From the NCBI RefSeq assembly GCF_030272615.1, contig NC_081412.1:102476796-102540795 (forward strand): a stretch of DNA of 64,000 bases. The letters are read 5' to 3'. Source of the DNA: Cryptomeria japonica. Its lineage: Eukaryota; Streptophyta; Pinopsida; Cupressales; Cupressaceae. Below, piece after piece: positions 12,658 to 25,008 of this stretch (within the stretch, counting starts at the first letter, position 1; each line of letters opens with the position of its first letter). Both the position numbers and the translations under genes were made by a program. The notes under the pieces were generated by a model. The model worked only from the letters and a program-made list of their open reading frames with translations, did no database searches and was not told the DNA's origin.

Positions 12658-13468
12658 TTAGATCTGTTTAACACTGGATAGGAGGGACCTCAAAGAGATC
12701 GGTCCAGACTGGTCAACAAGAGTAAACACAATGGAAACACAAGGACATGATCGAGGCAATGAATAATAGTTTGAATTATATCATGAAAACTGATTACAAC
12801 CAACTAGTAACAACCAAGTTACAGTAACTGCCTCATAGGCTTGCTAAAACATGCTCAAAATACAGAACAGGTCACAACCGGGACCTCAAACTTAATATTT
12901 TGCTTCTATGTTCTGTTTAACTCCTTCGACACATTCTAATTCTCTATTACAATGATTTATATGATCAAAGGGGATCCGATCAGCCTAGAAAGGGATCAAA
13001 ACCCGAAGAACAAGACCTAACATGTAAAACCAACAAGGTCGGCCTCCACCAAAGAAATTTCTCCAAAAAATCAAAAGGATGAAGTGTAGATCATGGGGAA
13101 AGGTTGACCACATGCCAAGGAACATTAGAATCAATGCTCAGGGCTCCGCAAGATAAAGAAAGGATCCAGTAAATCACTGATGCAAATAGGTTCAGGCAAC
13201 CAATAGCAGAAAACTATCTTGGAAACCGATAGCGATAACTTGTCAAAAAATGATCCAAATGCTCCATGGTTTGGGAATAAGGAAGATGATCAAGACTTCC
13301 AGCAAAATCCAACTCCATAGGTTTTAGTGAGCCAAATTTGGAAAATACAAAAAGAAATGTTGAAACTGCAAACATAAAGCAAAACAAAAAGAAAATATTT
13401 TTGGTTGACGCAAGATTGCCATGAATCGAGGATGCTCCTGCATCAGAATTGTTAGACAGATTTGATAC
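12658..13468. other. Spacer between the inverted LTRs
   Basis: About 0.8 kb with no supported coding region. Both edges look like the 5' leader of the same element (see the pair), so the centre should be where two leader copies meet. I could not place that junction. Confidence 0.5.
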
Positions 13469-14662
13469 CAGGAGTAAACTGAGAGGGGGTGGGTGAAGCA
13501 GTTACTATCAAAAATCAAAACTAATATATATCAAAACCATTAAACCGGAGCACAAAGAAACCAACACAATGAAGGATAGAACATGAAAGCATAGTACACA
13601 CAACACCAATATTTTGACATGGAAAAGCCGGTAAAGGGAAAAACCATGGTGGGAAACCCTACCCACAATCAAATAATACTTCTGCAGCAGTATGTGAAAT
13701 TACAATGGGGATTGCACTTGCAATCAAGCCAACCACCTAGAGTTCACTGCTCATCAGAAAAAGAAGTCTCACTAACATACAAAGACATCAAACTACAATC
13801 CGAAAAGAATGAACTATGAAAGTAGCATCTCCTAATGCTTGATACAGTTCCGGTTAAGCACAGATGTCTTCCCTACAATACAAAAACCTTCACCGAATGA
13901 TATATCACTTATTCACACATAAATCTTCCTCTGATAATGTAGACATAACCATTGATGCCATCTATATGCAAATTACATGAATAAGTCACCTATAAATATA
14001 GATCATCAACCTTATTGACAATGTTGGCTAAACCCTAAACCCATAAACCCATAATAAAAAAAAATTCATTACATGGTATCAATGGACCAATATTATAATT
14101 TACATTACATAGCATGGACTTAAATCAAGTAACCAAACAATTCCATCTACCAAAAATTTTGCTAAGGCCAAAATCCAACATGCTTCACCAACTGGTAGAA
14201 ACCCTTAGTGAAGTAACACATAAAGTCTAACCGAATCCAAATAGGACCACCATAATAGCATGCTAGCCAATGCAAAGTCATAAAACATGTAGAATATGAT
14301 CAAGAAGTACCTTCAGCATGATAGAAACTGATTCCATAAGCTGAACCAAAATCGCCTGACCAAAACACCAAATATCACTTACCGGTAAAGCTAATTGGTA
14401 TCGGGAAATAGCAATCGGGAACATAAGTGATAGTTACCAAAGCACCAAAATATGAACCAACAAAATATGGAAAGAAAATAACCATCTAGAGTAATCATCC
14501 AAAACTGATTCTAGAGATTTGATCATACCAGATTAGAATCATAGCCAAAACCAAGATGATCACCAAGACTAAACGGGATAGGTCCAATTGGGATAGCCTC
14601 CAACCGGGATACAATGTTGACATCAATGACAACACTTAACCAAATCTAACATATTGCCAACA
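13469..14662 (-). repeat. LTR2 of the head-to-head pair
   Basis: It is the reverse complement of 11,462-12,657, with close to 90 percent identity in the stretches compared. The outer end TTGCCAACA is clear. The inner end near 13,469 has lost the terminal CA but is followed (minus strand) by TGGTATCAAATCTG. Confidence 0.85.
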
Positions 14663-15310
14663 TCGTAAGGGGTCGTATGTGGTCCTAAGGGGTCACGCAT
14701 GTGTTCTAACACATGTGTGATCCAATAGGACCACATACGACACATATGCACCCCTTAGGACCTAATTTGATCATGTAGGAACAAATAGTGTCCTAAGGGG
14801 TCTTATGTGGTCCTAAGGGGTCACACATGTGTTATAGAACATGCGTGACCCCTTAGGACCACATATGACCCCTTACAACACATATGCAACCCTTAGGACC
14901 TAATTTGACCACGTAGGACCAAATAGTGTCCTAAGGGGTCTTATGTGGTCCTAAGGGGTCACTTATGTTTTCTAACACATGTGTGACCCCTTAGGACCAC
15001 ATATGACCCCTTATGACACATATGCACCCCTTAGGGCCTAATTTCACCACATAGCACCAAATAGTGTCCTAAGGGGTCATATGTGGTCCTAAGGGGTCCA
15101 CCCCTTAGGACCTAATTTGAACACGTAAGACCAAATAGTGTCCTAAGGGGTCATATGTGGTCATAAGGGGTCATATGTGGTCATAAGGGGTCATGCATGT
15201 GTTCTAACACATGTGTGACCCCTTAGGGCCACATACGACCCCTTACAACACATATGCAACCCTTAGGACCTAATTTGACCACGTAGGACCAAATAGTGTC
15301 ATAAGGGGTC
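14663..15310. repeat. Tandem palindromic array, right part
   Basis: Continuation of the array at 10,726-11,460, with units of about 130-140 bases and one shortened copy near 15,100. A good hairpin example lies at 14,806-14,863. The last partial unit runs directly into the first coding exon at 15,315, with TCACACATGAGC at the junction supplying the ATG. Confidence 0.9.
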
Positions 15311-15314
15311 ACAC

Positions 15315-16430
15315 ATGAGCTCTTCATCCCGTAAACGTTCTAGAGTCCCGCATGCGCATGATGTAGGTGTTAGAGACCTTGAGGTATGTTTATCTACAAC
15401 ATGTACATGTACATGTTCTTAAATTTGATTTGATAATAATTATATAAATAACTCTTAAAAATTTACTAGAGTATGAATGTTAAATAATGTACATGAGTTC
15501 ATGTGTACTTTATTGCAGGTGCAGGGAATGATGTTTGAAGATTTGCACATTGCCACTGGCCCTATTCATCAGGAGACACATGTATACATACATTATAAGT
15601 TTAAATTTATTGTTTCTTTTAAAGTTGTAGATTTAAAGGGATAGGTTTCAAATTATTTATATATCTAATAAATTTGAACAACATTGCAAGATGCACCACT
15701 TTCACGCAGGTTGAGATCCTCATCACATAGACGTCGTAGAGTCCTGGATGCACGTGGTGGTGATGTTAGAGACCCTTCAGAGGTATGTTTAAATATGTAC
15801 AACACACATACATACATATGTTCAAGTAATCTATGTTTCAAATTATTCTGAAAAATACAACTCTTAAAAATTAACTAGTATGAATGTTTAATGCACATGA
15901 GTTCATGTATGTACTCTATTGCAGGCACAGGGAATAATGTATCAAGATTCGCACATTGCCACAAACCTAAGTGTTCATCAGGAGACATGGGTATACATTA
16001 TAACTTTAAATTAATTGTTTCTTTTAAAGTTCTAGATTTAAAGGGATATGTTTCAAGTTATAAATATGTACATATCTAACAAAATTTCAACATTGCAGGA
16101 TGCACCACTATCACGCAGGTTATGCTCCTCATCACATAGACATTCTAGAATCCTGCATGCATGTGGTGGTGATGTTAGAGACCCTTCAGAGGTATGTTTA
16201 TCTACAACGTGTATGTACACACAAATGTTCTTAATCTATGTTTCAATTTATATTATAAAAGTTGTATGTATGAATGTTTCAAATTCATTTAGATCTAGAT
16301 AAATGGTTATATTAAAAAAATTACTAGTATGAATTTGTTTAATGTATGAGTTTATGCATGTACTCTATTGCAAGCGCATGGATCGGGACATGGTTCAAGA
16401 CATGCCCTGATTGACACATTGTTTATATAT
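15315..16430 (+). CDS. Small gene built from three tandem copies of an exon pair
   Basis: Exon A copies: 15,315-15,383, 15,690-15,782 and 16,099-16,191. Exon B copies: 15,519-15,581, 15,925-15,990 and from 16,374. Exon A3 and both full B exons have a CAG acceptor, and all A exons end GAG before GTATGTTT. All complete exons are multiples of three and stay open in one phase-0 frame. The first exon begins with ATG (MSSSSRKRSRV). Exon A encodes an arginine/serine-rich segment ending GGDVRDPSE, and exon B a segment like QDSHIATNLSVHQET. The predicted product is about 130-150 residues, basic at the start, and matches no family I recognise. The acceptors of A2 and B3 read CAAG instead of CAGG, so the last copies may be mis-spliced. 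It could be a transposon-encoded accessory protein or captured host exons. Confidence 0.5.
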
Positions 16431-17140
16431 GTGCATGTGCACACATTTTCTAGACATTTCATATGTGTATGTGTACTAAACATTTCATATGTGTATGTGT
16501 ACTAGATATTTATTTTCCATATTTCTTATGTGTACGTGATAGATACACATATTCGTATGTGTTAGATATCTACATTTCATACTACTTTTCATGTTTATAT
16601 ATGTAAATTATGTTTTTGAAAGTTAAGTGTTTATGTATATTTTAGTTGTTCATTGTTAAATTAATTTAGACATTAATTTAATTTAGTCGTTCATTTTAGT
16701 TAAGTGTTTATGTATATTTAATGAACTTACTTGAAAAATTTAATAAACTTAGATATATTTAAATTTAATGAACTTAGATATTTTCATATTTTCATATATG
16801 AAATTAGTTCATATTTTAACATTTTCACTTGAATGAATATAAATGTCTTCCAGTTATTAACAACACGAACTAAGTTATCCATATTCACAAATACCTCTCA
16901 TATATTTTAGTGACATATTATAAGATATAATTGAATGAATCATTCCACACATGAATATTAAATAAAAAGAGTAACCAAAACCTTTTTATATTATTATATC
17001 ATTCAATCTATATAGAATTAAAATACATTAAGCATGATGAATATAATTAAGGTACATATTTAAATACATCAAATTTACATCAATAGATACAAGAACATAA
17101 GAAGACATTAATCCATGTACATGTTTAAATAAAAATAAAT

Positions 17141-17193
<53 letters not shown>

Positions 17194-17197
17194 TATG
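16431..17197. other. AT-rich 3' region of the small gene, no gene seen
   Basis: AT-rich sequence with repeated ATATGTGTATGTGTAC-like words after the last B exon and no supported coding region. A pure (CA)n tract is at 17,142-17,189. Confidence 0.5.
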
Positions 17198-17780
17198 AAT
17201 AGGTGATTCACACATGCACTATTCAATCTAGGTGTAACTATGAACATGCACTGTGACCACTTTGCACACAAACCCCTTAAGACCCCTTAAGACAAATAAA
17301 TTATGAATACATACATGTAAATATAAATTCAAATCCATACATGGGTATACATAAATAAAGATGATTTATAGGTGATTCACACATGCACAATGATCTGTAT
17401 GTACAACCATGGTCATGCACTAGATTACCCCAACACAAATATCCCCTTAAGACCCCTTAAGACAACATATATACATATAAATGATCTCTTGGATGCATAT
17501 CTAGAAATGAATCGATACATGTAAATATGATTTAAATAGGTGATTTGCACATGCACTATTCAAGCTAGGTGTAATGATAAACATGCACTATGACCACTTT
17601 GTAGAAATCCCCTTAAGACCCCTTAAAACACCTTAGGACAACATAATTAAATGAATTCATACAACATAATTAAATGAATACATACATGTGTAAATATAAA
17701 TTAAATGAATACATAGATGAATACAATGAATCCATACATGTGTAAATGACCCCTTAAGACAACATAATTAAATGAATCCG
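17198..17780. repeat. Three-copy tandem repeat with CCCCTTAAGACC motif
   Basis: Units of about 170 bases begin TAGGTGATTCACACATGCAC (near 17,200, 17,364 and 17,538). Each contains CATGCACTNNGACCAC-like sequence and CCCCTTAAGACCCCTTAAGAC. The CCCCTTA(A/G)GAC word is also the core of the palindromic array at 10.7-15.3 kb, so the two arrays may be related. Confidence 0.7.
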
Positions 17781-17931
17781 TACACATAAATAAAATGAAA
17801 AATGAAAATCAATACATACATTCAATGCATAGACACAAAATATTTAATTTAAGAATAAAACATGTAGATTCAATGTATAAAACGTAAAATAGATGCATCC
17901 ACAAAACTAAATGTCCACACTATTCGAATGT

Positions 17932-17932
<1 letters not shown>

Positions 17933-17970
<38 letters not shown>
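17933..17970. repeat. (AC)n microsatellite
   Basis: Nearly uninterrupted AC dinucleotides, about 38 bases, between the tandem repeat and the end of the leftward gene. Confidence 0.95.
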
Positions 17971-17977
<7 letters not shown>

Positions 17978-18100
17978 GATCTACTCCTAGAAAGTATGAG
18001 TTCAGATCAAAATACGACCTATCTAATATAATTTACTTGTTCAAACATGACAAGTGAACTTAAAGCTCCCAGTACATATAATTTGGATCCTCCCTATCTT

Positions 18101-18447
18101 TTATAATCTATAAATTTTTTTCATATCTTCAATAGGCAACCTCCACTTTTGGTTGCCACGTCCTCTTTTTGGCAATGTCTCCAAATGCAATCTTGTCCCT
18201 ATTACTAAGTGACTATAGCGTAGAAATTTTTGGCTTGGCATATAATAAATGAATGTTACACCATTTGTATCTATCTTTATTTGTTGATAATAGGTGCCTT
18301 CAACAACAATTGAACCAGTGAGATATTGTTGCCCATCATCATTGTTGACTAATTCCAATAACTTGCATTTTGGTTGTGTGCATCTGAGTAGATAATAATC
18401 TACACCTTCAGTATTAACAAGATCAACAATCACTCCAAAAATATCAC
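18101..18447 (-). pseudogene. Transposase-like gene, last exon (C-terminal domain)
   Basis: Acceptor TTTTCACAG precedes the exon at 18,447, and the frame stays open to TAA at 18,101. It encodes about 115 residues starting GDIFGVIVDLV, with GSIVVEGTYY and FLRYSHLVIGTRL blocks and ending IEDMKKIYRL. These match my memory of the C-terminal part of the transposase-like family whose core is encoded at 33.1-33.6 and 47.4-48.9 kb. This exon has no internal stop and is the best preserved part of the gene. Confidence 0.7.
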
Positions 18448-18597
18448 CTGTGAAAATAGACCACATGTATATATATTTCAAGAAAAATTAGTACATTATA
18501 CATTTAAATTAATTTTGAACAATATTAAATTAAATAAGAATTAAAAAATTTGTACATGTATATATAATTTAGAAAATATGCATGCACTTGTAACAAA

Positions 18598-18935
18598 TTA
18601 ATCAGAATCACGTTCGTAATCAACTGAATATAGAGGATCATGTATATCAATAATGTCACTATCTTCATAAGGAGGCATTCTATTAAATTCTTTCATTTCC
18701 CATTGCGAAACATATCCATCTGCGATATTCTGACAATGAGTATCTGTGTTATTCACAATACCATCAACACAAAAGCATGATTTTCCTCTTGCAAGAATAA
18801 CACGAGGCTTGCTAAATCCTGTACTCATGACTTGACGAAAACTTCTAATATCATTAATAGATTGACAATTATAAGGATTTGATCGATCAATATTTGATAA
18901 TACAAATTATTTAGTCTAATTAAGTTCATTTCACA
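18598..18935 (-). pseudogene. Transposase-like gene, cysteine-rich exon
   Basis: The frame runs from near the element D insertion point (18,941) through SNIDRSNPYNC, RSFRQVMSTGF and RGKSCFCVDGI to ERDSD. The CFC...C arrangement corresponds to a Cys-rich block that in this family lies between the GHGKG core and the C-terminal domain. TAA follows at 18,598. A donor a few bases further (TTACAA then GTGCAT) would instead join it to 18,447. The upstream start of the exon is obscured by element D. Confidence 0.6.
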
Positions 18936-18940
18936 AATTA

Positions 18941-20366
18941 TGGTGAAAGAATAAGTATTTGGTAGATTAATGAGAGGGGTGAATCAATAAATAGAAAAAC
19001 TGATAATAACTTCCCAAATTCAAACTCAAACATACAAAGTAAACTTATCAATGAAATACCACTGTCAAGATTAATACTCATAAGAATATCAGTTGACTGT
19101 TACAACAACTTAACAATAAACAACATTTAACTTGTAAACATCCAAATGCTTTATCATATGCCAATGCTTCATTTCTCAATGCTTTTGGTTATCATGCCTT
19201 ATCAGAAATAGTTAAATAGTTAATCAGATCAACCATAATATTGTAACCACAAAAACATTCACCACATGACACAAGTATTTATATGTGGAAAACCCAAATA
19301 GGTAAAAACCATGGTGAGATGAGACTCACAAGATACTGAACTCTTCTGAAGTTCGCCCTGTTAGGAGACAAGCCTGTTAAAGCTTTTACAAAAGTCCTAT
19401 TAAGAACTAATCCTGTTAGGAATCACCCAGTTAAGGGATTGACTACAAATGCCTTGTTAGAAGCAGATACCCTATAAGCAGTAACCTCAGTAGAGGATTT
19501 GAAAATCCAATCTAATGGACCACCTTGTTAGAGGATTTAATAAGTAACCAAGCTTGTTAGAGCTTACCCGGTTAGGGGATTTCAATTCTGCTGTAATTGT
19601 TAGAAAATAATAGGAGTTTTTTGATCTGTCTGAATAGCAACACATTTTCTTGATCAGATCCATTTAAGCTTCTATCTGCCTTTACTCAAACTACAGACTC
19701 ATTCTCCGGTTTGACAACCACACACTCAACTGATTTTTGCCAACTCTTGCCAACACTAAACAAAATAACTTCATCGACCTTAAATACAAATCAATTAGGT
19801 CAGTAACACAACAAAAATTTAATCCTCTCATGGAGATTACAAACAAGTTGGTACAAGCATGAGCGTTGGATTTCATAGCAATCTCTACACATCAATCAAG
19901 AAAACCTCAACCGCTCCTTGGTTACCGCTTCATCGAGCTTAGTAACTCATCACGCATTTTGCATTAGATGCAATACACTTTTCTCATTCCCTAGACAAAT
20001 AATCGCTCCAAAACATTTGGAACTTGTCTTCATACAATGACCTTACATGTCACCATCATTACCGCTCAACATCAGATCATAAACCAACATAACCAATTCA
20101 ACAACCTTAATCTGTTAGGGTTTAACAAAAACAACTGGTAGGGTTTACCGGTTACATAACATAGAAAGGGTTTAAACTTTTACTCCGATTATCGGTTCAA
20201 CTCACAAACTTACATTCCAGTTTACAATATCCTTCACAAAGCTCTTCCTACCGGTTACAAGGCAATATAAAAAATAACAACAATATTAGCAATATCATTA
20301 CCGGTTCAATTGACATCAATGACAACATAACATATCATTAATGTAATCTTCATGCAAATGCCAACA
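18941..20366 (-). repeat. 3' LTR of element D
   Basis: 1426 bases, plus-strand ends TGGTGAAAG and GCCAACA, next to the polypurine tract. Matches 24,679-25,008 joined to 31,854-32,964, and 58,337-59,743 of element I. Confidence 0.9.
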
Positions 20367-20698
20367 ATCTCCCCCTTTGGCATTGATGGCAATACAAATA
20401 TCAACACCATTGCTTTGTTGTTGTGATTGTAAATAGGAATCCTGGTTTACATTACCAAGTATTCACATGCTCTCTCTGTCTTTAGTGTGTCACTGGTTTT
20501 CCTTCCCATAATCACATAATTCTTCTCCCCCTTTGACAACAATGCCAAATTGAAAGTAAAACATGTAATGTCAAATTTTCACTGTGCATCAACAACACAC
20601 TGCAACTTGATGGTTCCCCTATGGAATACATCCACTTCTACACCAACCCTTGTAAAATTTTGCAAGTGATTCAAGGACTAATGCTATCAACATCATGT

Positions 20699-23600
20699 TC
20701 AACTAACTTCATGAAGAGGGACAACCCCTAACCGACTTCTAAGATACTCAAAAGTAGTCTTAGCCAAAGCTTTTATAAAAATATCTGCAAGCTGCTCCTT
20801 GGTAGAAACATGTTCTAAGATAACATCTTTGCTTTGAACTTTTTCCCTCAAGAAATGATACTTCAATTCAATGTGCTTGGTTCGTGCATGCAAAATAGGA
20901 TTCTTGGAAATATTTATGGCACTTGTGTTATCACATAAAATCTTTATAGGTTCTAAAATGTTCATCTTAAAACCTTCCAAAATGTGCCTCATCCAAATAG
21001 CCTATGTGCAATTCATATAAGCTGCAACATACTCAGCTTCAGTAGTAGATTGTGAAGTACAACTCTGATTTTTACTACTCCATGAAGCAAACCTTCCTCC
21101 AAGAAAAAATGCTCCACCAATTGTTCTTTTCCGGTCATCAACATTTCCTTCCCAATCAGCATCTGTGTATGCCTTTAAATCAAAGTTTCCTCCATATGGA
21201 TACCATTATCCATAGTCAATAGTACCTTTTAGGTATCTAAATATTCTCTTGGTTGCTATTAGGTGTGCCTCCTTAGGATTCTTCAAGAATCTAGCAACTA
21301 TGCCAACCGCATAGGCTATGTCTGGTCTGCTGTGAATAACATAGTGCAATTTGCCAATCATTGACCTCTATTCCTTCTCATCAACAAACTTAGATTCATC
21401 TTTCTTGGAAAACTTACAAACTATAACCATTGGTGTCCCAATTGGTTTACAGTCACTCATGCCAAATGTCTTCTTCAAAACCTCTTTCACATACTTAGAC
21501 TATGTAATGAAAATACCATTCTTCATTTGCTGTATCTACAAGCCTATGAAATTTTTTATTTTCCCTACTAAAGACATTTCAAACTCATTTTTTATTTCAT
21601 CTGGAAAACTGTTGCTCATGAAATCATTACCTCCAAATATAATATCATCAACAAATACTTCATTGGCCAGTATTTAATCTTCTTTAGAATTGAGATATAT
21701 GTTACTATCATCACTGGTTCTCAGAAAGCCTATCTTCATTAGATGTGTATGAAGCCTTTCATACCATTCTCTAGGTGCCTTCTTTAATCCATAATCTTCT
21801 CCTTCTTCTTGCACATAACCCTTGCAAACTAATCTTGTCTTGTTGCGAACTACAACACCATCTTCATTCAAATTGTTCCTGTATACCCATTTAGTACCTA
21901 TAACATTCTTATTTACCGGTCGAGGTACTAGGTTCCAAGTGTTGTTTTTCTCAATTTGATCCAATTCCTCTTCCATAGCTTTAACCCAATGATCATCACC
22001 AAATGCATCCTTAGCAGTTCTTGGTTCAATGGTGGAGATCATGTAAGAATTCTCTCTGATTCTTCTTCTAGTTATCACTCTAGCATCCTTGTCTCCAATA
22101 ATCTGCTCAGGATTGTGATTCAATCTCACAAATCTAGGAATAACATGTTCATTATCTTTAGGTTCAGGTTCTTCGTTGTCATCATCTTCTTCTGAATTTA
22201 TCTATTCCGGTTGAACTGGTGCATCAGAATTTGCTTTGCCAGTTTTAGATTTCACAGTTTCTTGTTCCAAAAACAAAATGCAAGGATCTTCATCCTTTTT
22301 CTTAGCTCTGGTTCCTTCTGAGACTTCAGGAAATTCATCCACTCGAACATCAACACTCTCAACAATTCTCTGTGTCCATTTGTTAAAACATTTGTAGGCC
22401 TTACTCTTGGTGTAATAGCCAAGAAATATGCCTTCATCACTCTTAGCATCAAATTTGCTAATGTAATCACCTCTCTTAATAAAACATTTGCTTCCAAATA
22501 TCTTAAAATAGCTAACATCAGGTGATATTCCATACCAATATTCATAAGGAGTCTTTTCCTTACCTCTCTTTCCTAGAACCCGGTTGATTGTGTAGATAGT
22601 TGTGTTGACAGCTTCTCTCCAAAAGGTTTTTGCTACACCTCCTTGTATCAACATTGTCCTAGCAGCTTCAACAACTGACCGGTTGTTCCTTTTTGTGATA
22701 CCATTCTGCTGTGGTGTCCTTGGTTCAGGAAGCTTCCATTTGATACCATTCTCTTCACAGTACCTAGTGAATTCCTTAGAAGTAAATTCATTGCCTTGAT
22801 CTGTCCTCAGACATTTTATCTTCTTACCGCTCTCTTTCTCAGCTAAGGCCCTAAATGCCTTGAATTTACCAAAAGCTTCAGTCTTATCCTTCAAGAATGT
22901 GACCCACATCATCCTTGAGCAATCATCAGTGAGAATCATAAAATATATGTCACCTTGAATGCCTTTTGTTCTTATTGATCCACAAAGATCTGTATGAACC
23001 AAATCTAACAAGTGTTCTGCTGAAAAGGATTTGCTTTTTTAAAGTTGAAGAAGTCATATTTCCTAACTGACATTCTTTGCAAAGAGCATTAATCAGTTTG
23101 TCTAACTAAGGCAAACCTCTCACTATCTTGGACTTACTCACTTTAACAATGTTATCAAAGTTTATATGACAAAATCTCCCATGCCAAAGCCAACTATCAT
23201 CTATTTTTACAATAAAATAGTTGCTAACTTTAGAATTAAGATGAAACAAGCTACCTTTAGTTTATTTCCCGGTTGCAATCAATTCACCTTTGTTGTCAAA
23301 GATTTTGCACATACCACTTTTAAACTCCAGTGGATATCCTTTTTCATTGAGTTGTGCCACACTCAAAAGGTTGTGCTTTAGTCCTTCAACCCAGTAGAAA
23401 TCATCTACACTGCTCTTCCCATTAAGAGAAATAACTCCTTTACCTTTAATCATGTAGGGTGAGTCATTGCCAAATCTAACAACAACACCATCAAATTCTT
23501 TTAAGGAAATAAATTTTCTCCGATAACTGGTCATATGATGTGAACAACCACTATCAATGATCCAATCATCAAAGTTATCCATCCTAGATACTAATGCCTT

Positions 23601-24605
23601 CTGGTCTGATATCTCTTCCTTAATAGCTACAAACACAATATCTTCACTAGCATCACCATTAGATTCGTCATTAGTGATAACACTATAAATAGCAATAAGA
23701 CAATCTCTCTTTCCTTTACCCTTATACTTCTTGAATTTATCTCTCTTGTGTTCATTTTCACCATTAGGACAATTAGCCGCTATGTGACCAATCTTGTTGC
23801 ATGCAAAACATTTTAAAGGTAATGTACCTCTGTATTTACCAGTGCCTCTAGGCAACCGTTTTGCCAACAATGCTTCAAACTCCACTAAACTGTCTTCATC
23901 ATTAGCATCTATGTTGGATCTAGATTCATAACCATGACTAGTATCTCTACTTTTTATCACAAATGGGTTAGAAATAGAAACTCTAAATGCAGACTCAGAT
24001 TTTTGTACACTACCATCATAACCATTTAATTTAAAAGTAATAAGCTGACCAATGATGGAGTCAAGAGTTACCTTAGTTTTGTCAATGAACTTCAACTCCT
24101 GAATAGTTGCATCTCGAATAGCATAGATCAATAGAAAGGTTATCAATACCTTAGTGATTACTATGGCATCTTCCACTTTCCCTCCTGCACTCTTAATTTC
24201 ACCAACTATCTCTTTTATCCTTTGACCATACTGTTGGATATTCTCACCTTCAGACATCCTCATGTCATCAAACTTTCCTCTTAGACTCTCTTCTTTAGCA
24301 ATCTTAATATGTTCATCACCACTATAAATTTCTTCAAGTTTTTTCCATACTTCATATGCAATTTCAAGACCATGAACATCTACATATTTAGCATCAGACA
24401 TGGAACTGATAATATCCTCCAATGATTGATGATTTTCTTGTTGTTCTTTCTTCTAATCATCAGTCATAATTCTAGTAGGTGCAATATACTTAGTATCTAC
24501 ATGATCCTAATACCACCTTCCCAGACTCTTGATGTAAATTTTTATTCTGTCGCTCCATATCCTATAGTTTTCTCTATTGAACTTCAGACCTTCCTTTTTC
24601 ATCAT
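20699..24605 (-). pseudogene. gag-pol of element D (decayed, reverse transcriptase deleted)
   Basis: Gag starts at the ATG at 24,605 (MMKKEGLKFN). It has a UBN2-type region with two internal TAG stops, then the zinc knuckle CFACNKIGHIAANC near 23.8 kb. Protease WIIDSGCSHHMTS is near 23.57 kb. Integrase (23,011-22,202) holds MILTDDCSRMMWV, RTDQGNEF and PQQNG. The reverse transcriptase is broken: EEGEDYG is joined in frame directly to LKKAPREWYERL near 21.8 kb, which removes the [10 protein letters not shown] catalytic block. FVDDIIFGG remains near 21.65 kb. RNase H motifs (YTDADWEGNVDD) and the end (LADIFIKALAK) run to 20,699. It cannot encode an active enzyme. Confidence 0.88.
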
Positions 24606-24678
24606 GATCTAGAAGATCTTTTCCTCAAGCTGTTAGGCATAGACTTTAGAGGACCTAACAAGCTTTGATACCAATTGA

Positions 24679-25008
24679 TGGTATGATGAAAGAATAAGTA
24701 TCTGGTAGATTACTGAGAGGGGGGGTGAATCAGTAAATAGAAAAGTTGATAATAACTTCCCAAATTCAAACTCAAACATACAAAGTAAACTTATCAATGA
24801 AATACCACTGTCAAGATTAATACTCATAAGAATACTGGTTGACTATTACAACAACTTAACTGTAACCAAAATTTAACTTGTAAACATCCAAATGCTTTAT
24901 CATATGCCAATGCTTCATTTCTCAATTCTTCTGGTAATCATGCCTTATCAGAAATAGTTAAATAGTTAATCAGATCAACCATAAGATCATAACCACAAAA
25001 ACATTCAT
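24679..25008 (-). repeat. 5' LTR of element D, proximal part
   Basis: Starts TGGTATGATGAAAG beside the primer site and is cut at ACATTCAT by element C. The remainder is 31,854-32,964. The intact counterpart at 18,941-20,366 reads through as ACATTCACCACATG. Confidence 0.9.

Larger units (their letters stand above)
11462..14662. mobile_element. Head-to-head LTR pair inserted in the palindromic array
   Basis: Two copies of one 1.2 kb LTR in opposite orientation flank an 0.8 kb spacer. LTR1 (11,462-12,657) reads rightward and LTR2 (about 13,469-14,662) reads leftward, so both 3' LTR ends face the spacer. LTR2 is followed inward by a primer-site-like TGGTATCAAATCTG. LTR1 is followed by TTAGATCTGTTTAAC, which resembles the next bases of the LTR2 leader (TCAAATCTGTCTAAC). 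The structure is thus LTR-leader facing leader-LTR, not a normal element. No open frame and no target duplication was found. Confidence 0.85.

Noticed and set aside
10726-15310. CRISPR-like array
   Set aside because: Units are long, palindromic and diverged with no unique spacers, and the context is a plant nuclear genome.
18598-18828. Independent small host gene
   Set aside because: It lines up in order and orientation with the other exon blocks of the transposase-like gene and has a splice acceptor downstream in the right place.
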